Assembly: GCA_963573305.1 (NCBI GenBank)
Contig: OY754329.1
Coordinates: 79,198,576-79,262,575, forward strand
Length of the DNA: 64,000 nucleotides
Reading direction: 5' to 3'
Source: Pyrrhosoma nymphula
Taxonomy: Eukaryota > Arthropoda > Insecta > Odonata > Coenagrionidae
Positions 13,441 to 26,639 of the stretch are shown here, one piece after another. The translations under genes were made by a program, and so were the position numbers. The notes under the pieces are model-generated. The model ran no database searches. It was not told the DNA's origin and saw nothing but the letters and a program-made list of their open reading frames with translations. Numbering within the stretch: position 1 is the first letter of the stretch; every line of letters starts with the position of its first letter.

Positions 13441-13760
13441 GTGGGGCAGATGTTCCTCAGGGATGGGCATGTGGGCCTGGTCCAAAGGGGCAGCAGAGGA
13501 GGGTGAGGGGGACGACGGGGAAAGGAGAGTTGTAGGAGGAGGGCAGCAAAGAGGGTCTCGGAAGTGACGTCAATCGTCCCTAGCAATTAGCTCCCTCCGA
13601 GGGTGAGTAATGGGTTTCGCTCGGAGCGGCGAGATGAGGAATTGGCGCCCGGGATTTGGTTGGCCGGATCGATTTATGATTAGCGCTCCTTTCTAATGGC
13701 ATGGGGAGGGTGGATTGGGACGGTTCCATTGTGTTACCCCCCCCCCCCCTTTAGGATCGC
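13430..13760. promoter_or_regulatory. G-rich island with a CRE-like site; possible promoter or enhancer
   Basis: A purine-rich, GC-rich stretch contains a perfect palindromic TGACGTCA at about 13,564-13,571, the cAMP-response or ATF-family site. A splice-donor-like GGGTGAGTAA follows near 13,600. The island ends in a run of 13 C residues (13,737-13,749). The composition contrasts with AT-rich flanks. The regulatory role is inferred from composition and one motif only. Confidence 0.3.
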
Positions 13761-16700
13761 GTCATTTCCGTAAAAACAAATGCCCTCGAGTCTTTCCGTA
13801 ATTTTGCTGCACGATTTACCTCTGAATTCTGAATTAATGATTCATTCCACAGCGTTGAAAGTAACACAAAAGGGTGATCATGGTTCCTCGTACACGGACA
13901 CTTCGTGAACGAGATCTCGTCAATAAAAGGGCAAAGTTTTGAATCGGGTTATTGGCCAGATGGAAACCTTTTTGAGAGAGCAAACGAAAAAAATCAATTT
14001 CCACCACTGCAAAAAAATAAAATATGGATAGGATATTTTAAAAACATCTTATTAAATTTATTAGTTGATAAATTGAATATATATGTTACTGAAGAGTATA
14101 TCAGTTAAAACAAATATGGACTAATGAGCGTAGTTAACACATGAAGGCAGGCGACATTTTCAGGAATTCGGCTACATTTACCACGGTGTACAGAATTCAC
14201 GTTGTATTCTGCCACTTGAGTTGTTTATTACCAATCAATGAATTTTAGACGTTGTAATCGATTGGTAAATAGCAACTTAAGGAGAAGAGTACAAAGTGAT
14301 ATCTTTCCAAGCCAATCTCTTCAAACAGTTAATATTTTTACGATAAAATAATGAAAACCCATCCCAAAATTAATTAGAAACTATTGTCCCCATGGCTGAA
14401 TTTGGGTTGTAAGATTTCATCAAATAATTCAAAAAGATATTGCTATCAGCTTGATACAAACAACGGAATTCCAAATTTATGGCCTCTCAGCAATTGTTTG
14501 GTCTCTAGAATGTTGCGTTATCATCTGTGAAATAGAAGACCCCTTACCCGCCATAAGGTCTTGAGGGAGGTTTCAAGATACAATGAAGATGCCACTGAAC
14601 TAAACATACACATGCATTTCAATCAGAGCCATACGCGTCCTTCTATCAGCATGACTGAAGCATATTCGTTCTCTCACATAAAACATTGGTTTGGAACCTC
14701 GTAGGTCGGAACAGGGGGGTCGAATTCCAGTGGGTTAAATTGGGTTCGGAGAGGCTGAATTGAACAAAGGATTTATTTATGGCTGGTGGGCCGTGTTTCG
14801 CGCAAGAGTTTGGGATTAGGGAAAATGGGTACGAGGATCGTCAGGTTTGGGAGGGACACGATCTTATCAAGGGACATTCCCAAAGGTTTAGTCAAAATTT
14901 CACAGAGCCATTCGGACACCACAGATGAAGGATGGGAATAAAATAATGTGGTAATAAAATGACGGACCCAGTTATCTGTCCCCTTACAATGGTAAGTTGT
15001 TGAAAATTAAATGAGGAATTGTACAAAAGTCGAAGTTCATCAAACGTTAAAAGGAAGCTAGAAATGAACTGGCCTTTTGCTAATTATTAATTGCACTCCG
15101 GAAGACACATTACGTGCGATTTAGTGCGTAGTATCCTAAGCATGTGTGCCAGAACTAAAACTTTCATGTTCTAGGAGGAGATCAAATTAATGTTTGCGCT
15201 GATTTGTTTGGGAAGTGCATACAAAAATATGTTGCACCCAGTTTTTATTATATAAATGAGGATTATTAGAGATCTAACTTTAAAATCCCGTAATGATAAT
15301 TTATTTCCGTTGTTATAAACCCTGAATTTGCATAAAAATTTGTGCAGAATATCAAGGTTGGCTTTTATTAACTGTTGACAGGAAAATATTGTTCAAAACG
15401 ACTAACTTATAGACTACTTATAACACGCCATAAAAACGTTTTAAAATATATTGTACCTTACCTAATATGTCATTATAAAAAAGATTATTTGTATACAAAC
15501 GGTTTAAAGTGTAAAAATTGTAGCAAATCATACTGCATATGTAAATATCAGTCATCAATTTCTTAAAAAAATATAAAGAAATAGTTTTTGCAAAAAATGA
15601 AGTAGACACATACATGTCTCGAATGAATATCTGTGCTTGATTAACTAGCAAAAAGGTCATGTTCATTCATTTTTAAAAACCTTGATGTCTTGTGTTGTGA
15701 GATGTAATTTTTTTGTTGCTCACAACTGTATTTGATATTTAAAAGACAAAATGTGGTAATCTTGAGTGCACATGAGCCAGAGATGAAAACGGTATCAACA
15801 TGCAGGTATTTTTAGTTGGCACGTAAAACAGCTCCATGATAATTTAAGGGTAGGTATATAAGAATGCATCTTGTACTACGCAAACCTTCTGGAGCAAAAA
15901 ACGTTAGGTAAAAAATAATAGTTCACCCATGGGGGTATCTCACTCACGACGCATATTTGAATGATTAGCTGAATGCAATTAACCACTAAATATGATATCT
16001 GGGATTTAGAATTTAAAAAGTAATGTTTCAATTCATAAGAACCATGAAGTTGCTAAAACCTACACAATTAGGTTATGAGAATAAGGAAATGAGTATTCTA
16101 GTATATATGAAGAGTGATCATCATTAAACAGTGAAGAAGGATCAACTAATTCCAAAGGGTATGTAAGAAAACATGCCAAATGAATTCTACATGACATGAC
16201 TGAAAAATAAAATTAATCTACAATTATGTGGTTATAATAAAACACCAAAACCCACCGATAGCTTTGTTTATAAAGGTTATTCAGAAGAAAAAACAAATCT
16301 AGGAAATTTAACAAGAGATGATTTCACCACCAAGGCCAAAAATATGGAAATAAAAAGTAAAGGAGCGTCCCATGATGGCCACGGAGTGACTAAAACTAGC
16401 TAAAGTTCAAATCTATAAGATAAAGGAGAGGTTTTCTATTACACGATGCAGCATTAGGATTAATTAAAATTAATTAATAGATAGATATAAATTAGAATTA
16501 ATGGAAAACATGCAAAAGATGTTAGTATGAGAACTGTCATTATTTTTAATTTATACCATTTAAAATCAGCATGAAGTTAAAACCTTGGGAGGTTGGTTTC
16601 CGGAACAAATCTATGTTGATAGAAAAGAGATAATCCCAGAGAAGTACAACAGTGGAAATAAATACCCCTTAAGAGGTTACTCGAGGAAAACATAGGAAGA

Positions 16701-17240
16701 AATAAAATATTGAGTCTGCTACCCTTATTTTTATTACATGAATTTTTACTTTGAATTTAAAATTTTAATTGTAAGTCAAACTAAATCTTTATTAATATCA
16801 AAAAACAATATTTATTATGCATTTTCACATTATATAAGCACTAAGTTACTCAAGTCACAACTAGAGTTTCTCAAAAACTAAAGATAATAACAGTATTTTC
16901 ATCAATTTCAGTCTTTTGCTGCAAAATTAGTAGGAATGTTTTTTAAACATTAATCCTGTTGCAACAGTTAGTTAATTGGCTGTAACAAAACACTGTCAAA
17001 ATTGATGGACGGAGACAATTCCGGTAATAAGTATTCTGTTACAAAACGGCATCCAAACACTGTTGTATCCTTGCATTCTGAGTGGAAGTATACTAAATTA
17101 AAGAAAATAAGTAAAACAAAATAAATTCTTATTTTATAGCGTATTTGCCAAACATCTCAAGCAATCTTCAAATGTGAAGGGAGACAATTTTCTGTCACGA
17201 AGTGACCGATTTTAAACACTACTTGATGAATAAACACGCT
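13760..17240. other. AT-rich non-coding spacer
   Basis: No gene or transposon end recognised apart from the hairpin at 14,215-14,281, which is listed separately. The small open frames here have AT-rich, non-conserved-looking translations. A run of AATTAA repeats lies at about 16,455-16,500. Confidence 0.55.
14215..14281. repeat. 67-nt imperfect hairpin, pre-miRNA-like shape
   Basis: Arms 14,216-14,239 and 14,257-14,280 pair over 24 positions with 19 Watson-Crick pairs and 2 G-U pairs; an extra C-G pair closes the base (14,215 with 14,281). The loop is 17 nt. This is the size and shape of an arthropod pre-miRNA, but neither arm matches an insect miRNA I recognise. The alternative is a decayed foldback transposon. 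Strand is undetermined. Confidence 0.5.
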
Positions 17241-18100
17241 CGCATCATCAAGTCTTAAAGCCGACCAGTAAGACGACCGGAGCAATTTCAGCAAGAGGAG
17301 AGAATTAGTGAAGTGATAGACGAACACGACCATCCCTCTCTAGCCGAAAAACCAAACAACCTTAGCTGTTAAATTATGGACACGGGATTGTCCGGGAGCG
17401 TGCATCGCCGCGTCAATTCTGAGTGTTGGTGAGTGCCAGTGCGAGGAGCGAATTCCCATGAGAACGCCAGAGAAAGAACTTCGGAGATGCGAGAGATTTT
17501 CGCCCGGAACGAGTAATGAAGCCTTCTCCGTCCCTTCTCTTATAGTCTCTGTCACACACTCTTCACGCTTCTTTATTTTTTTGTGGGTCCCTCGGGAGGA
17601 ACGAGTTGGGAGCGAGAAAAGATTCGCTTGAAGGGTCCGTCATCAGGACGGTGCATGAGGGAGGGATGTGGAGGAAGTAAGAAGACAGTGAGAGAGAGGG
17701 CGGGGAGGGGGTCTGGTCCGATGGCAGACAAAGGCTTAAGGTGTATTTTGAGGACGCCAGAAAATGTCCACGTTGAAGGAGCAGGCGTTGCGAGACTCAA
17801 GAATGGACACGTGGTAGTAGTAGGAGTAGGAGGGTTAGAAGACCATAGGAGGTGATATTGGCGCGTCGAAGGAAGTGTCTCCGTCTCTCTCTGAAAAGGC
17901 CACTTAAACCATTGAGGGGAGTTGAATATCCAATGAGTCCCAGCACGAGAGTCTCCCAAGAGAGCTCTTAGAGAGGCAGTAGGCATGGGGGGATGGAATG
18001 CAAGTCTCCCCGTTTTGAAGAGGACGAAATGTGGAAAACATGGTCGGATAGGTACGGAAGACGAATGCCCACGCAGCATTCAACTCATGAGTTCTCACTA
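17240..18100. other. GC-rich island with long overlapping open frames
   Basis: Compositionally distinct from the AT-rich flanks. The longest open frame is 168 codons on the minus strand (17,573-18,079), rich in P, S, T and L, with a 90-codon frame opposite it. No family is recognisable and the proline-rich translation is what a skewed GAGG/CCTC strand gives by chance. An untranslated exon or promoter is as likely as coding sequence. Confidence 0.35.
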
Positions 18101-18783
18101 TTCCATTTTTTTCTACATTTAATTTCTCACTAATTTTTGGCCCTTAGCGACAAAACAATAAAAGCAAAAAACAATAGTGGTGAGGCACGTGGGCATCATT
18201 CTTGAATAGATTTTCCTGTCTATGATGGAAGAAAATTTCTCTCAATAGCTTGATGATTCGCACTACCGTTGGTATGTACACACGCTCGCAGATGCACCAT
18301 TGCATTGAACTTGTTTAATTAATTACTTTCGAAGCCTCTGCCTTGCAAATGAGGAGGCAAACAGCAATTAAAAAGCATGAGAAATTTAGCATTTAAAAAT
18401 ATAAATAATAAACGTATGTAGACCATATTTAAACACATCTCTTCAATGAGTAAGACCCTGGAAACCACTAATTAATCCACTGATCGCCCGACAACTTGGA
18501 CCATGACAGTGCTTCAATAATTGATTAAACAACAACATTTGGCACAATTAGCACGATAAATTATACAGAAGATGTCATCCTAATTAATATTTTTTGGAAT
18601 ACTGTTGGCAGAGAATGATTGAATTTTCCGAGAACATTAAAAAAAACCCTTGGCGAAAGATAAAAAACTTATTTTCTTCAAATTCAACAACTCACAGAGC
18701 AAACAAACGATTCTCAGATTTCTAGGGAAATAAAGCTACCTCTCCAATTAGCTGCGCTTCTCACCGAAACTGCTAGTTCCGCT

Positions 18784-18880
18784 TATATATAAGTCATGTT
18801 ATCTAGAAACCAGGTATCTGTTGCAAGTCACATTACAGACTGCGTCTCGTTATTGTAAAAGATTGAGCCTGGTGAGTTAC
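18784..18880 (+). promoter_or_regulatory. Candidate TATA promoter with short leader and splice donor
   Basis: TATATATAAG (18,784-18,793) is followed by an initiator-like TCACATT at 18,828 and a good 5' splice-site match, CCTG|GTGAGTT, with its GT at 18,872-18,873. The layout resembles an insect gene with a short first exon. The TATA-to-initiator distance is longer than usual and no downstream coding exon is recognised, so this is tentative. Confidence 0.25.
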
Positions 18881-19189
18881 GCCGTTAACTTGTAAAACCT
18901 GTTTTCCACGCTGAACTCCGTCGTTGAGTCAGTAAAAAAAATGTCACGAATCACTGCACTTCACTTGTCCCGATAAACGAAACTCTCCATCGTTTGGATA
19001 GCCACTAAAGCAGATCACCCCAACAGTGGGGGGACTGAGTTAAAAATACACCTAAGCACGTTTCTGTTTTCCGTGTCCTACACTCACCTCTGACACTTCA
19101 ACACCAAAATTATTTCCAGCAGAGAAAATCCTTCCGCCGAGAAGGAATTTCGTAATATTTTTTTTAATGTTTCAGGACAGATTGAAAAA

Positions 19190-19780
19190 AAAAACTTTCC
19201 ATGAAATTTAATTAAAGCCGTTACGAATTCCACCGCGAGGGAGTAGAGGAGGAGGAAAGGGGCCGCCCTTTTCGAGTCCTTTTTCCATATGGCACATTAA
19301 TTACGCCCATATTTTATTTTAATCACCGAGAATATCGAGGTGAAAAAAAATGTGCGAGCCTTAAACGAATATATATGTATTTAAAAATAATCGGGTGCTC
19401 CTATCGAGTGCGCAGGAGGGGAAGGAAAGGCGTGAGAATGGTGTGTGAGATGATGATGTGTTTTTTTGTCCTTTTTTTATTCTCTCTTTACTTCTCCTAC
19501 CCCCTCTGGCAAATGTGAAGTGGCAAGTGAATTTAAGGGGAGCACTCCGACTAATTATCTGGTGCAGTTTTCCCGCCCGTTGGAAAACACACATACCCAC
19601 TTCTCTAACCAGGCGATTCCCCCTCTCTCTCTCTCCTTCCCAGTTCAACCATCTTTACCCCTCCCATATCAACGGCACGCTCTTTCAACACCTTCTTTCT
19701 CCCACCCATACTTCCCCCTTCACTCCCCGGGTGGACCCCCGCCAAAAAAGGCAACAAAAGTAGGGTTTTCCCGATGCTTT
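19190..19780. other. GC/CT-rich segment with short CT runs
   Basis: Contains (CT)n near 19,622-19,640 and an evenly composed stretch at about 19,200-19,350 with TAAT-type homeodomain-like cores (CATTAATTACG) and TTTTATT. This texture is seen in conserved non-coding elements, but conservation cannot be judged from one sequence. Open frames overlap on both strands and are not called. Confidence 0.35.
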
Positions 19781-22100
19781 TCGACCGATTCTCGATGCGA
19801 TCCAATTTTGCTTCGATGTGATTTCTACGTATTGAACGATAAGTTTTAAGAGAAGATTTGGTTTTGTTATTTGGATAGGCGACCGACAACTGATGTATTT
19901 GTATCATCAACAACAGGTGGGTAGTTAGTTTAGGAAAGGATCATTTAGGAATGGAGGAATAGTCGAGAGAAACCTGGCGTCGGGAACAGCCTGCTCTGAA
20001 TGAAAGGGCGCCAAAGATACTATTGTTAACTCTCCTATTCAATGTATTTATTACTGTACTTGAAAAGCTCGCCACACATCACCCAAACAGGTATCGAGAT
20101 TCCACAGAAAATATTTCTCCAAGGTCTGGATTCAAACCCTGGTCCTCGACATGGGTTTTTAGAGAAGAGGAAGATAGGGGTGTCTCCATAAAATTCATTA
20201 GGAGACGGGAACGTGATATATCACCAAAAAGGATTTTTTGGGCGTCGATAACTCAATGGATCCCACAGTGCCTTTTATTACGACGGCGCGCTAGTTAAAC
20301 TTATGACTATCCTCGGTAAAGTTGACAGTCGATTTTTGGGAGACATAATGGAGAATAAACCAAAATGTCCGTTTTATTACTACAGCCAGTTAGTTTAATA
20401 ACCTTTTTTTGCTGCTAACGATCACACGGATTTCATGGCATTCACCATGTCTGTTGCGCTAAGTTTTTTCAATCTTTTGTTAAATTTTGAATGAAAGTTA
20501 CTGAAATGGTAACCACTCTAAACCCCTGGAAATAGGTGAAATATAGAATTTGCAGTTGCAGTTATCTTTGTATGCGCTGATATTTTTTAAATGTGACAGC
20601 TCTTAAGTACTCCAATCACATTTTGCATCATTGTCACCTGATAGTGGCCGACAACAGGAAAACACCTTAAGATCTATGAGAATATTTACGCTACCCTACA
20701 GCAATCATTCATGTTCTTTAATTCATGATTGATTGCTGGTAAAAACAGAAGTGGGATTAGATTTCAGAGCAGTAGGGTAACTCATTGAACATCAACTGAT
20801 CGTCAACCAACGAGAGGTTAGTGAAACAGGAGGTTTCAGGTCACATGCATACCAGCCCTCACAACAAGTACTTTTCTTCGCTCTAGGTAAACAAACTCGT
20901 GTTCCAGCAATTGTAGGGATAGTCTTCTTGAAAAAGGAAACCATCGATGGTGTAGTGGTCTGTGTATTTACCCGGAATTCGTAAGATTCGACTTCTCATT
21001 CTTACGTTAATTTACTACACCCTTCGGATTACTCACATCAGACTCATTTTTCTACCAAATTTTAAGTGACGTCAATTTTCTTTTTCTTCGCCCAAGTTAC
21101 TATTTCCATCCATCTCCAAGCTAACATCTGAAAAGCCTCCACTCTGTGTACATATTCTTTACGCAAGGGATCAAGTTTCTGAACCTTAGAGCGTAACGCT
21201 TGATGAAGAGGTTTTGATTGATTTCTTCTCAATATTTTTGCTCAAATCTTAACGCAGAATTTTCCCCTTTTCGTAAAATTATTTCGTCTATTTCCGGAAA
21301 AAAAAGTTTAGAGCTAGAGCATATTTACCTGTTCTGGCCCCTACATTCATTCTCATGAAGAACAATTCCCTGATATGAAAGGGACAACGGCCTGCTACGA
21401 TGCAAACACCGGTTGTACCTCAGTTACCGAAGATAGGTATCGTTGGGCCAGACGAGAAATCGGTAGGGTCATCTACGTATTCACCCGAGTGTTGCCACTC
21501 CTGTCTGTTAGTGGCAGACATTGAGAGTGGAATGAGCTTATTAATTGGACCACATTAACTGAAGCATTACTACCAAATATGTACTACCTGATATGCCACC
21601 TTTTCGACCAGCAGCTACAGATTATTACTCAATTCTTAACTGCGTAATACAACCAGCTAATTTTTTTATGAACTTAAGATGAGATTTCAGGAGTAGAAAA
21701 ATCAAATTACTACTGTATATGCAAGGTCCTACATCTGCTCTAGTTTATGTCATCAAATTACCATATTCCAGTGATGAGGATTAGTTCATCAATGTTAATG
21801 TTTTTTTTATTTTTCTCAAAATGGGGAAACCAATTTCAATATTTCGTTTACAAGCAGATTTCTTGACACAAATCAGCCAACTATTACCCATTTTCAGCAC
21901 AGTCCACGAACAAGAACTGAATGACGTTTCATATAGTTTTATACGCGTGCCAAAATAATATTGAGTAATGGCAATAAATAGAAATAATAAACATCCGTTA
22001 CCGTATAAAAAGAATATGAAAGTTTTCTGAGTAATAAATACAAAACTGCTCGTTCACGACCATGAAATAATGTAACAATCATAAAATAAGTATCAGCATA
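19780..22100. other. Non-coding spacer with small repeats
   Basis: No gene recognised. A 13-bp inverted repeat with one mismatch (GCAATCATTCATG at 20,701-20,713 and its complement at 20,724-20,736) forms a small hairpin. A tRNA-like head at about 20,940 is listed separately. Confidence 0.5.
20941..21005 (+). repeat. tRNA-derived SINE head or tRNA pseudogene
   Basis: A perfect A box TGGTGTAGTGG (20,948-20,958) is followed 37 bases later by a B-box-like GATTCGACTTC (20,985-20,995). The spacing is slightly shorter than in most tRNAs. No closed cloverleaf is evident by eye. Confidence 0.45.
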
Positions 22101-22175
22101 CAAGTGCTGGAATATCGAGAAGTTAGGTATCAGTATCGGAAAGTATCGAAAATGAAAATATATCGGCCAGCCCTA
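22100..22175 (-). mobile_element. Possible hAT/MITE terminus, unpaired
   Basis: Read on the minus strand the segment starts TAGGGCTGGCCGATATAT and continues through repeated ATCGATA-like words (TCGATACTTTCCGATACTGAT). Ends of this form followed by TATCGAT-type subterminal repeats are seen in arthropod hAT-related elements. I could not find the opposite end or a target duplication in the window, so it may be a solo end or chance. Confidence 0.35.
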
Positions 22176-22179
22176 ATTA

Positions 22180-25100
22180 AAAGCAAATAAAGCAAAGGCG
22201 CCGGCCCGGCTCTATCTCTCTCTCGAGAAGGGTCGAAAAAACAAATGCTTTCCCTCGTTATTGCCCGGGGAAGCGGAAGTGACAAGTTCTGGAAGGGGGA
22301 GATGAGAGAGAAGTGTGCGGCAGGGGGTGTTACCTCCTCTTTTTTCCTCTCTCTCTCATCAAATCCCCTCACCCTGTACCACCCCTCCTCCCATTCAAGT
22401 GAGAAAATGAGTGGGTCGCACCAAAAAAAATAAAGCCTGCAATGACGTCGCTCACGTGAAAATCGCATTAGAGGAAAATCGCGGTGACAACGAATCAACT
22501 TACTAAGCCCTAACGGTGCAGGTTCAAATGCGATGATAGAACAATACCAGTTGGCCTAAAATGCCCCCAGAGATATTAAAAAAATATACAGGACGGGACA
22601 ATAAACACAAAGAACCGCCATCAAAATTTGGGGAAAAGGTTGGAGAGTTTTCACGCGACAACGCCGGTGACCTAGACGTTTTTACTAATAGCGGTCGCAC
22701 ATAATGAAGGAAAAGGCACTCGCTTAAAAAAAAACAGGCACCGCCTCTCACTTCAAAATCTTTATTTTTTACGTTTAAATGGACAATGGCCGCGAAGCGG
22801 ATAACTTCCTTCTCATTAAAACTGACGAAATTATTTTCTCCACGCGGGTCGAAACGCTTGCAAGCACATTTCTGGCTCCGGGGTTCATGTACTTATTCAT
22901 AAAGGCAGGTCATAATTCACGGTGGGGCATTGAACAAAGCATCCAAAGCCTCTCAACTAAATAGTCTTTAAATGGTTGCTCTAAATTAACATTGAAATTC
23001 CAAGAGAAGGCTCGCTTCATTCACTCGCGTAGAAATTACTTTTTCGGGATATTGATTACATTATAACTACTCTAAACTTGATTTCAGTGTAATAATGAAA
23101 TTATAAACGTACAACTTTCCCACTAGGTTTTGCATTTTATTAAATGCGTAATTCAATTTAGACTTCTACAGGAGCTTGTTAATTTTCAGTCTCAAAAATT
23201 TTTAATTTCACTGTCAATATTACTCATTTAAAGTAACTTCATGTCAGATTCTCCATAAATAAAAGAATAATACCCTCAGAAGGAATATTTTCGAGCATTA
23301 AACAAATTTTCCAGGGCTTCATTCAGATTGCAAAATAACTTTTGAAATATGAGTCTAAAAAAGGGGAATTATTTGATTTTTTGAGAAAATATAAAAAATG
23401 ATGTCACATTTCACAAATTGCCGAAGTAATTATATCTTCAAAAACAATGTGGAATTTAATGTGGAGTTATCAGATGCTTTATACATTTCTAAATGTTCGT
23501 TTGCTTGACAAAATATTGTGTATACGAAAGTAGTTGAACCTACTAAAATACTCAAAAGGAGTTGTTAGATAAAAAAGGAATAAGCATAGCAACAAATGAA
23601 ATGAAAAGCACTTCATAACGTTTACGCTTGAGATACCGTTCCTGGTGTAAAGTGTTTACCGACAACTTCAACATATGATCACTTTCAAAAGTCGATCCAC
23701 ACGCGTGACAATCTCAGAAATGTAACTTCGTGTATTGCTTAAGCGTTCCATGCCTTTGGGGGAATCAATGTGAAGTATGTGAGTGGTGCAACTTGACCTT
23801 TCACATTCGTTAAGAGAGCCTCGCATGACCTCCGACTACGTACTGCCCTCATAATTTCTCTCCCAAAATAATTCTCGAGCGAATGAATCCGTGAAGACTT
23901 TTCAGGTTCAGGGTGGGTGAGTTCGCTGTTTCTTCCGCAGGGAAGAGACCAAGAAATTTCCTGAGTCACGGAAGATCATCGTGAATCGAGTCCTGCACGT
24001 AGAGTAAAAATAGTATTATTTTCTTCCAGTGGAGATACTTCAATTTAAACACGTTTTATTGCAACCAGCCACCGGAAAAAACTGAACCAAATGTTTAACA
24101 AAATTACTAGTTATTGAAATTGTTTCTTCTTAGTTTCCTAAAGACTTATTAAACTTCCTTGGGAAAATTCGTAAGTCACTAAATTTTTATTTAAAAATTA
24201 TATAAAACGGCATTGAAACAAGTATACCGGACAATGGGCTTGGAGAAACGCAACGATAACTGAAGGCACTTTTGTTTGAAGAGACAATATAACGGCAGAA
24301 ATACATAAGAAATTATGGAATTTTTTTTACTTAACCATATGCAAAGTGCGGGCAGCATACGGATAGGACATTTTCAACTTATATATGGACAGGAATTTGT
24401 CCCATTTGTGCTGGAATAGATTCACGATGACCTTAGAAGACTCTCTACATACTTAAGTATTACCGAACACTCCCAGGCTAAATTTGAAGGGTTGACTTGG
24501 AGAGGAAGAGTTGGGGGAACCAAAGAGAGAAATGGAAGGGGTGTTACAACAATGGAAAGCAAAAGTGAGGAGGGAAGAAGAGGTAGGTTGTTTCTGCGGT
24601 GGATACGCGCGAGAGGAGTTGGGTCACGTAAGGTCATCATCACTCCTTTTACGTGCATCAGAAAGTTTTGTGTGAGGATCAGAGAGAAAACCACGTCCAG
24701 AAGGTCATATGCAAACATTAAATTTCAAAACTTTGGTCAATGAGAAGGATCACAAATCGGTCATGAATAATATGTAAAATTCCAAATTGATCATTACAAT
24801 TTATCTTAGCTCCTTTATATAGGTGTGGGGCAGTGGGGCACTTGCGAGACACAGTCATTTTGGTATGGAAAAGTCTATAAGAAGCATCTGCTTATATCTT
24901 TTACCAGCCTTCATTGCTTTCGCGAACTATAGTGTAAATTGAACAACCACTTTCCCCGATACGATTCTTATTAAATGCCTCTGTCCGTTTAAAACCACTT
25001 AATTTCCCTCTCTGACCTCAAAGTCTCTGCTAGTGTGTGCCATCAAGTTTTGCTATCCATTTACCAAACCTCCCTCGGATATCACAGTCGACACAAAAAG

Positions 25101-25430
25101 GAATCGGCTATCCTACCTTGGATGTCAGACGTTGTTGAACTTGGTACTTTGTGAACTCCGTCCAAACCGAACTTTAGGTTAAACACTGTGGTTCGGTTGG
25201 GAAAGCAAGGAAGGTCGTGAAAGACTACCTTTTAACGTCAGCACACGCCCAATGATAACATTTACAATCTCGTGGCTGTCGCCAGATCCCCGCAAAAACG
25301 TACACGCATCCCCAAAATTTGCCAGCCATTTTTGCGACTGTCGCGAACTGGCATACTCCGAGATGCTCTTCTTCACGTGGAATTACCCTCGTGTTGACAC
25401 TGTGACGGCGATTGACTGTCGCAAGTAACA
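22180..25430. other. Non-coding spacer; GC-rich at about 22.2-22.75 and 24.45-24.7 kb
   Basis: Contains a short CT run at 22,213-22,225 and a purine-rich patch at 24,490-24,600. Open frames occur on both strands of the GC-rich parts and show no recognisable domain. The B-box-like GGTTCAAATGC near 22,522 has no A box at tRNA spacing. Confidence 0.5.
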
Positions 25431-25960
25431 CAAACACAATTAAGGACCGCGGGAACGAAGTGGAAAGGACAAAAGGGGAGGAATATTAAAGTGCATACTT
25501 CCAGCAGTGTTCACACGTCGGATTTGATGATCACGGGTTAATTTTTGCGGCGGTGAGAAACCTCGGCTTGTTGTTTTTCTGTTCTCCCTTGGCTCCGGGC
25601 GATTAACCGGAATATAAAGGCATAGAAAGCCTAAGGGTGCCCCCCGCGACCTCTTCCAACCCCCCTCCTCCCCCCGCAACAGCAAATCTGAATATTCATG
25701 GAGCGAACGACGCATGCGCAAGGCACCCGAAGAGGTCAACCGCACCGGAACCATTTGCATTTGAAAAACCAATTGTACGGAGGAAAAAATAGTCGGTGGA
25801 GGAGCACAACTAGAAAGTCGAACATTAAAAATGAAAACCAAAATTATGCTCTGGAAGGCTGCGTCGAGCCAGCCTAGGTCGTGCGAGTTGACTTTCGATT
25901 AGCGGTTGACTTCTGCTTTTAATTAACCTCTCTCCGTCCCCGAAATGTCATTCTTATTTC
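25430..25960. other. GC-rich island
   Basis: CCCC and CCTCC-rich between about 25,540 and 25,700, with a 133-codon minus-strand frame (25,440-25,841) that has no recognisable domain. Possible promoter-type island; unproven. Confidence 0.3.
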
Positions 25961-26639
25961 AAAGTTCTTGCAGAGCACGCATGGATGTCACGAGGCAGGT
26001 GCATTTTAAATATATTCAACAAGGATTTGCATTCAGAATTTTGCATTTAGACGCTTCGTTCCATTTCACGGGTCAGTCTCTGGGCACCCCCAAGTTATTT
26101 TCACACCCACGGAAACAAACACATGAACATATGTCGCGGTACATTGCTAAAATCTGCAATGAAAAAAGAGAAAGGGTGACCTTGCTATTAGAGGCACTGA
26201 GATAGGAACCGCAAGAGAGTTAATTAAAAATTATAACTTGGGCTAAGGGTACAATTATAAAGTTAAATCTTCAATTTTTAACCATGTAGGATATTAGTTT
26301 AGCCACAGACTACACCTGCCAAACAAAAAAATCATGTAAACGCAGTCGGATACATAGGCATTAGTTTTGTTGACAGGAAGTGATCTACTAAGTTTAGTTA
26401 TATTTATATGAATAAGTTTTCCACAGCAAATACTATACAGCTGCATGTACGATTAAGTGTTAATTATTCCCAAACTTTTCATGACTACAATAAAAATAGA
26501 CGAAGACAATAATAGTGCAAAACATAAGAATTTTCTTCTATTCTATCTCCCAAATTATTTTCTTCCAATGAATCTTCTCCAATTTTCTTCATTTTTCCTC
26601 TGTCATATCTGTCATTCTAACTCTCTATTTTAGACACCC

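Noticed and set aside
17573..18079. 168-codon minus-strand open frame
   Set aside because: Longest frame in the window, but it lies in a GC-skewed island with another frame opposite it, is P/S/T/L-rich, and shows no domain or splice support.
19361..19913. Four overlapping ~100-codon frames on both strands
   Set aside because: They shadow one another in CT-rich DNA and contain microsatellite translations.
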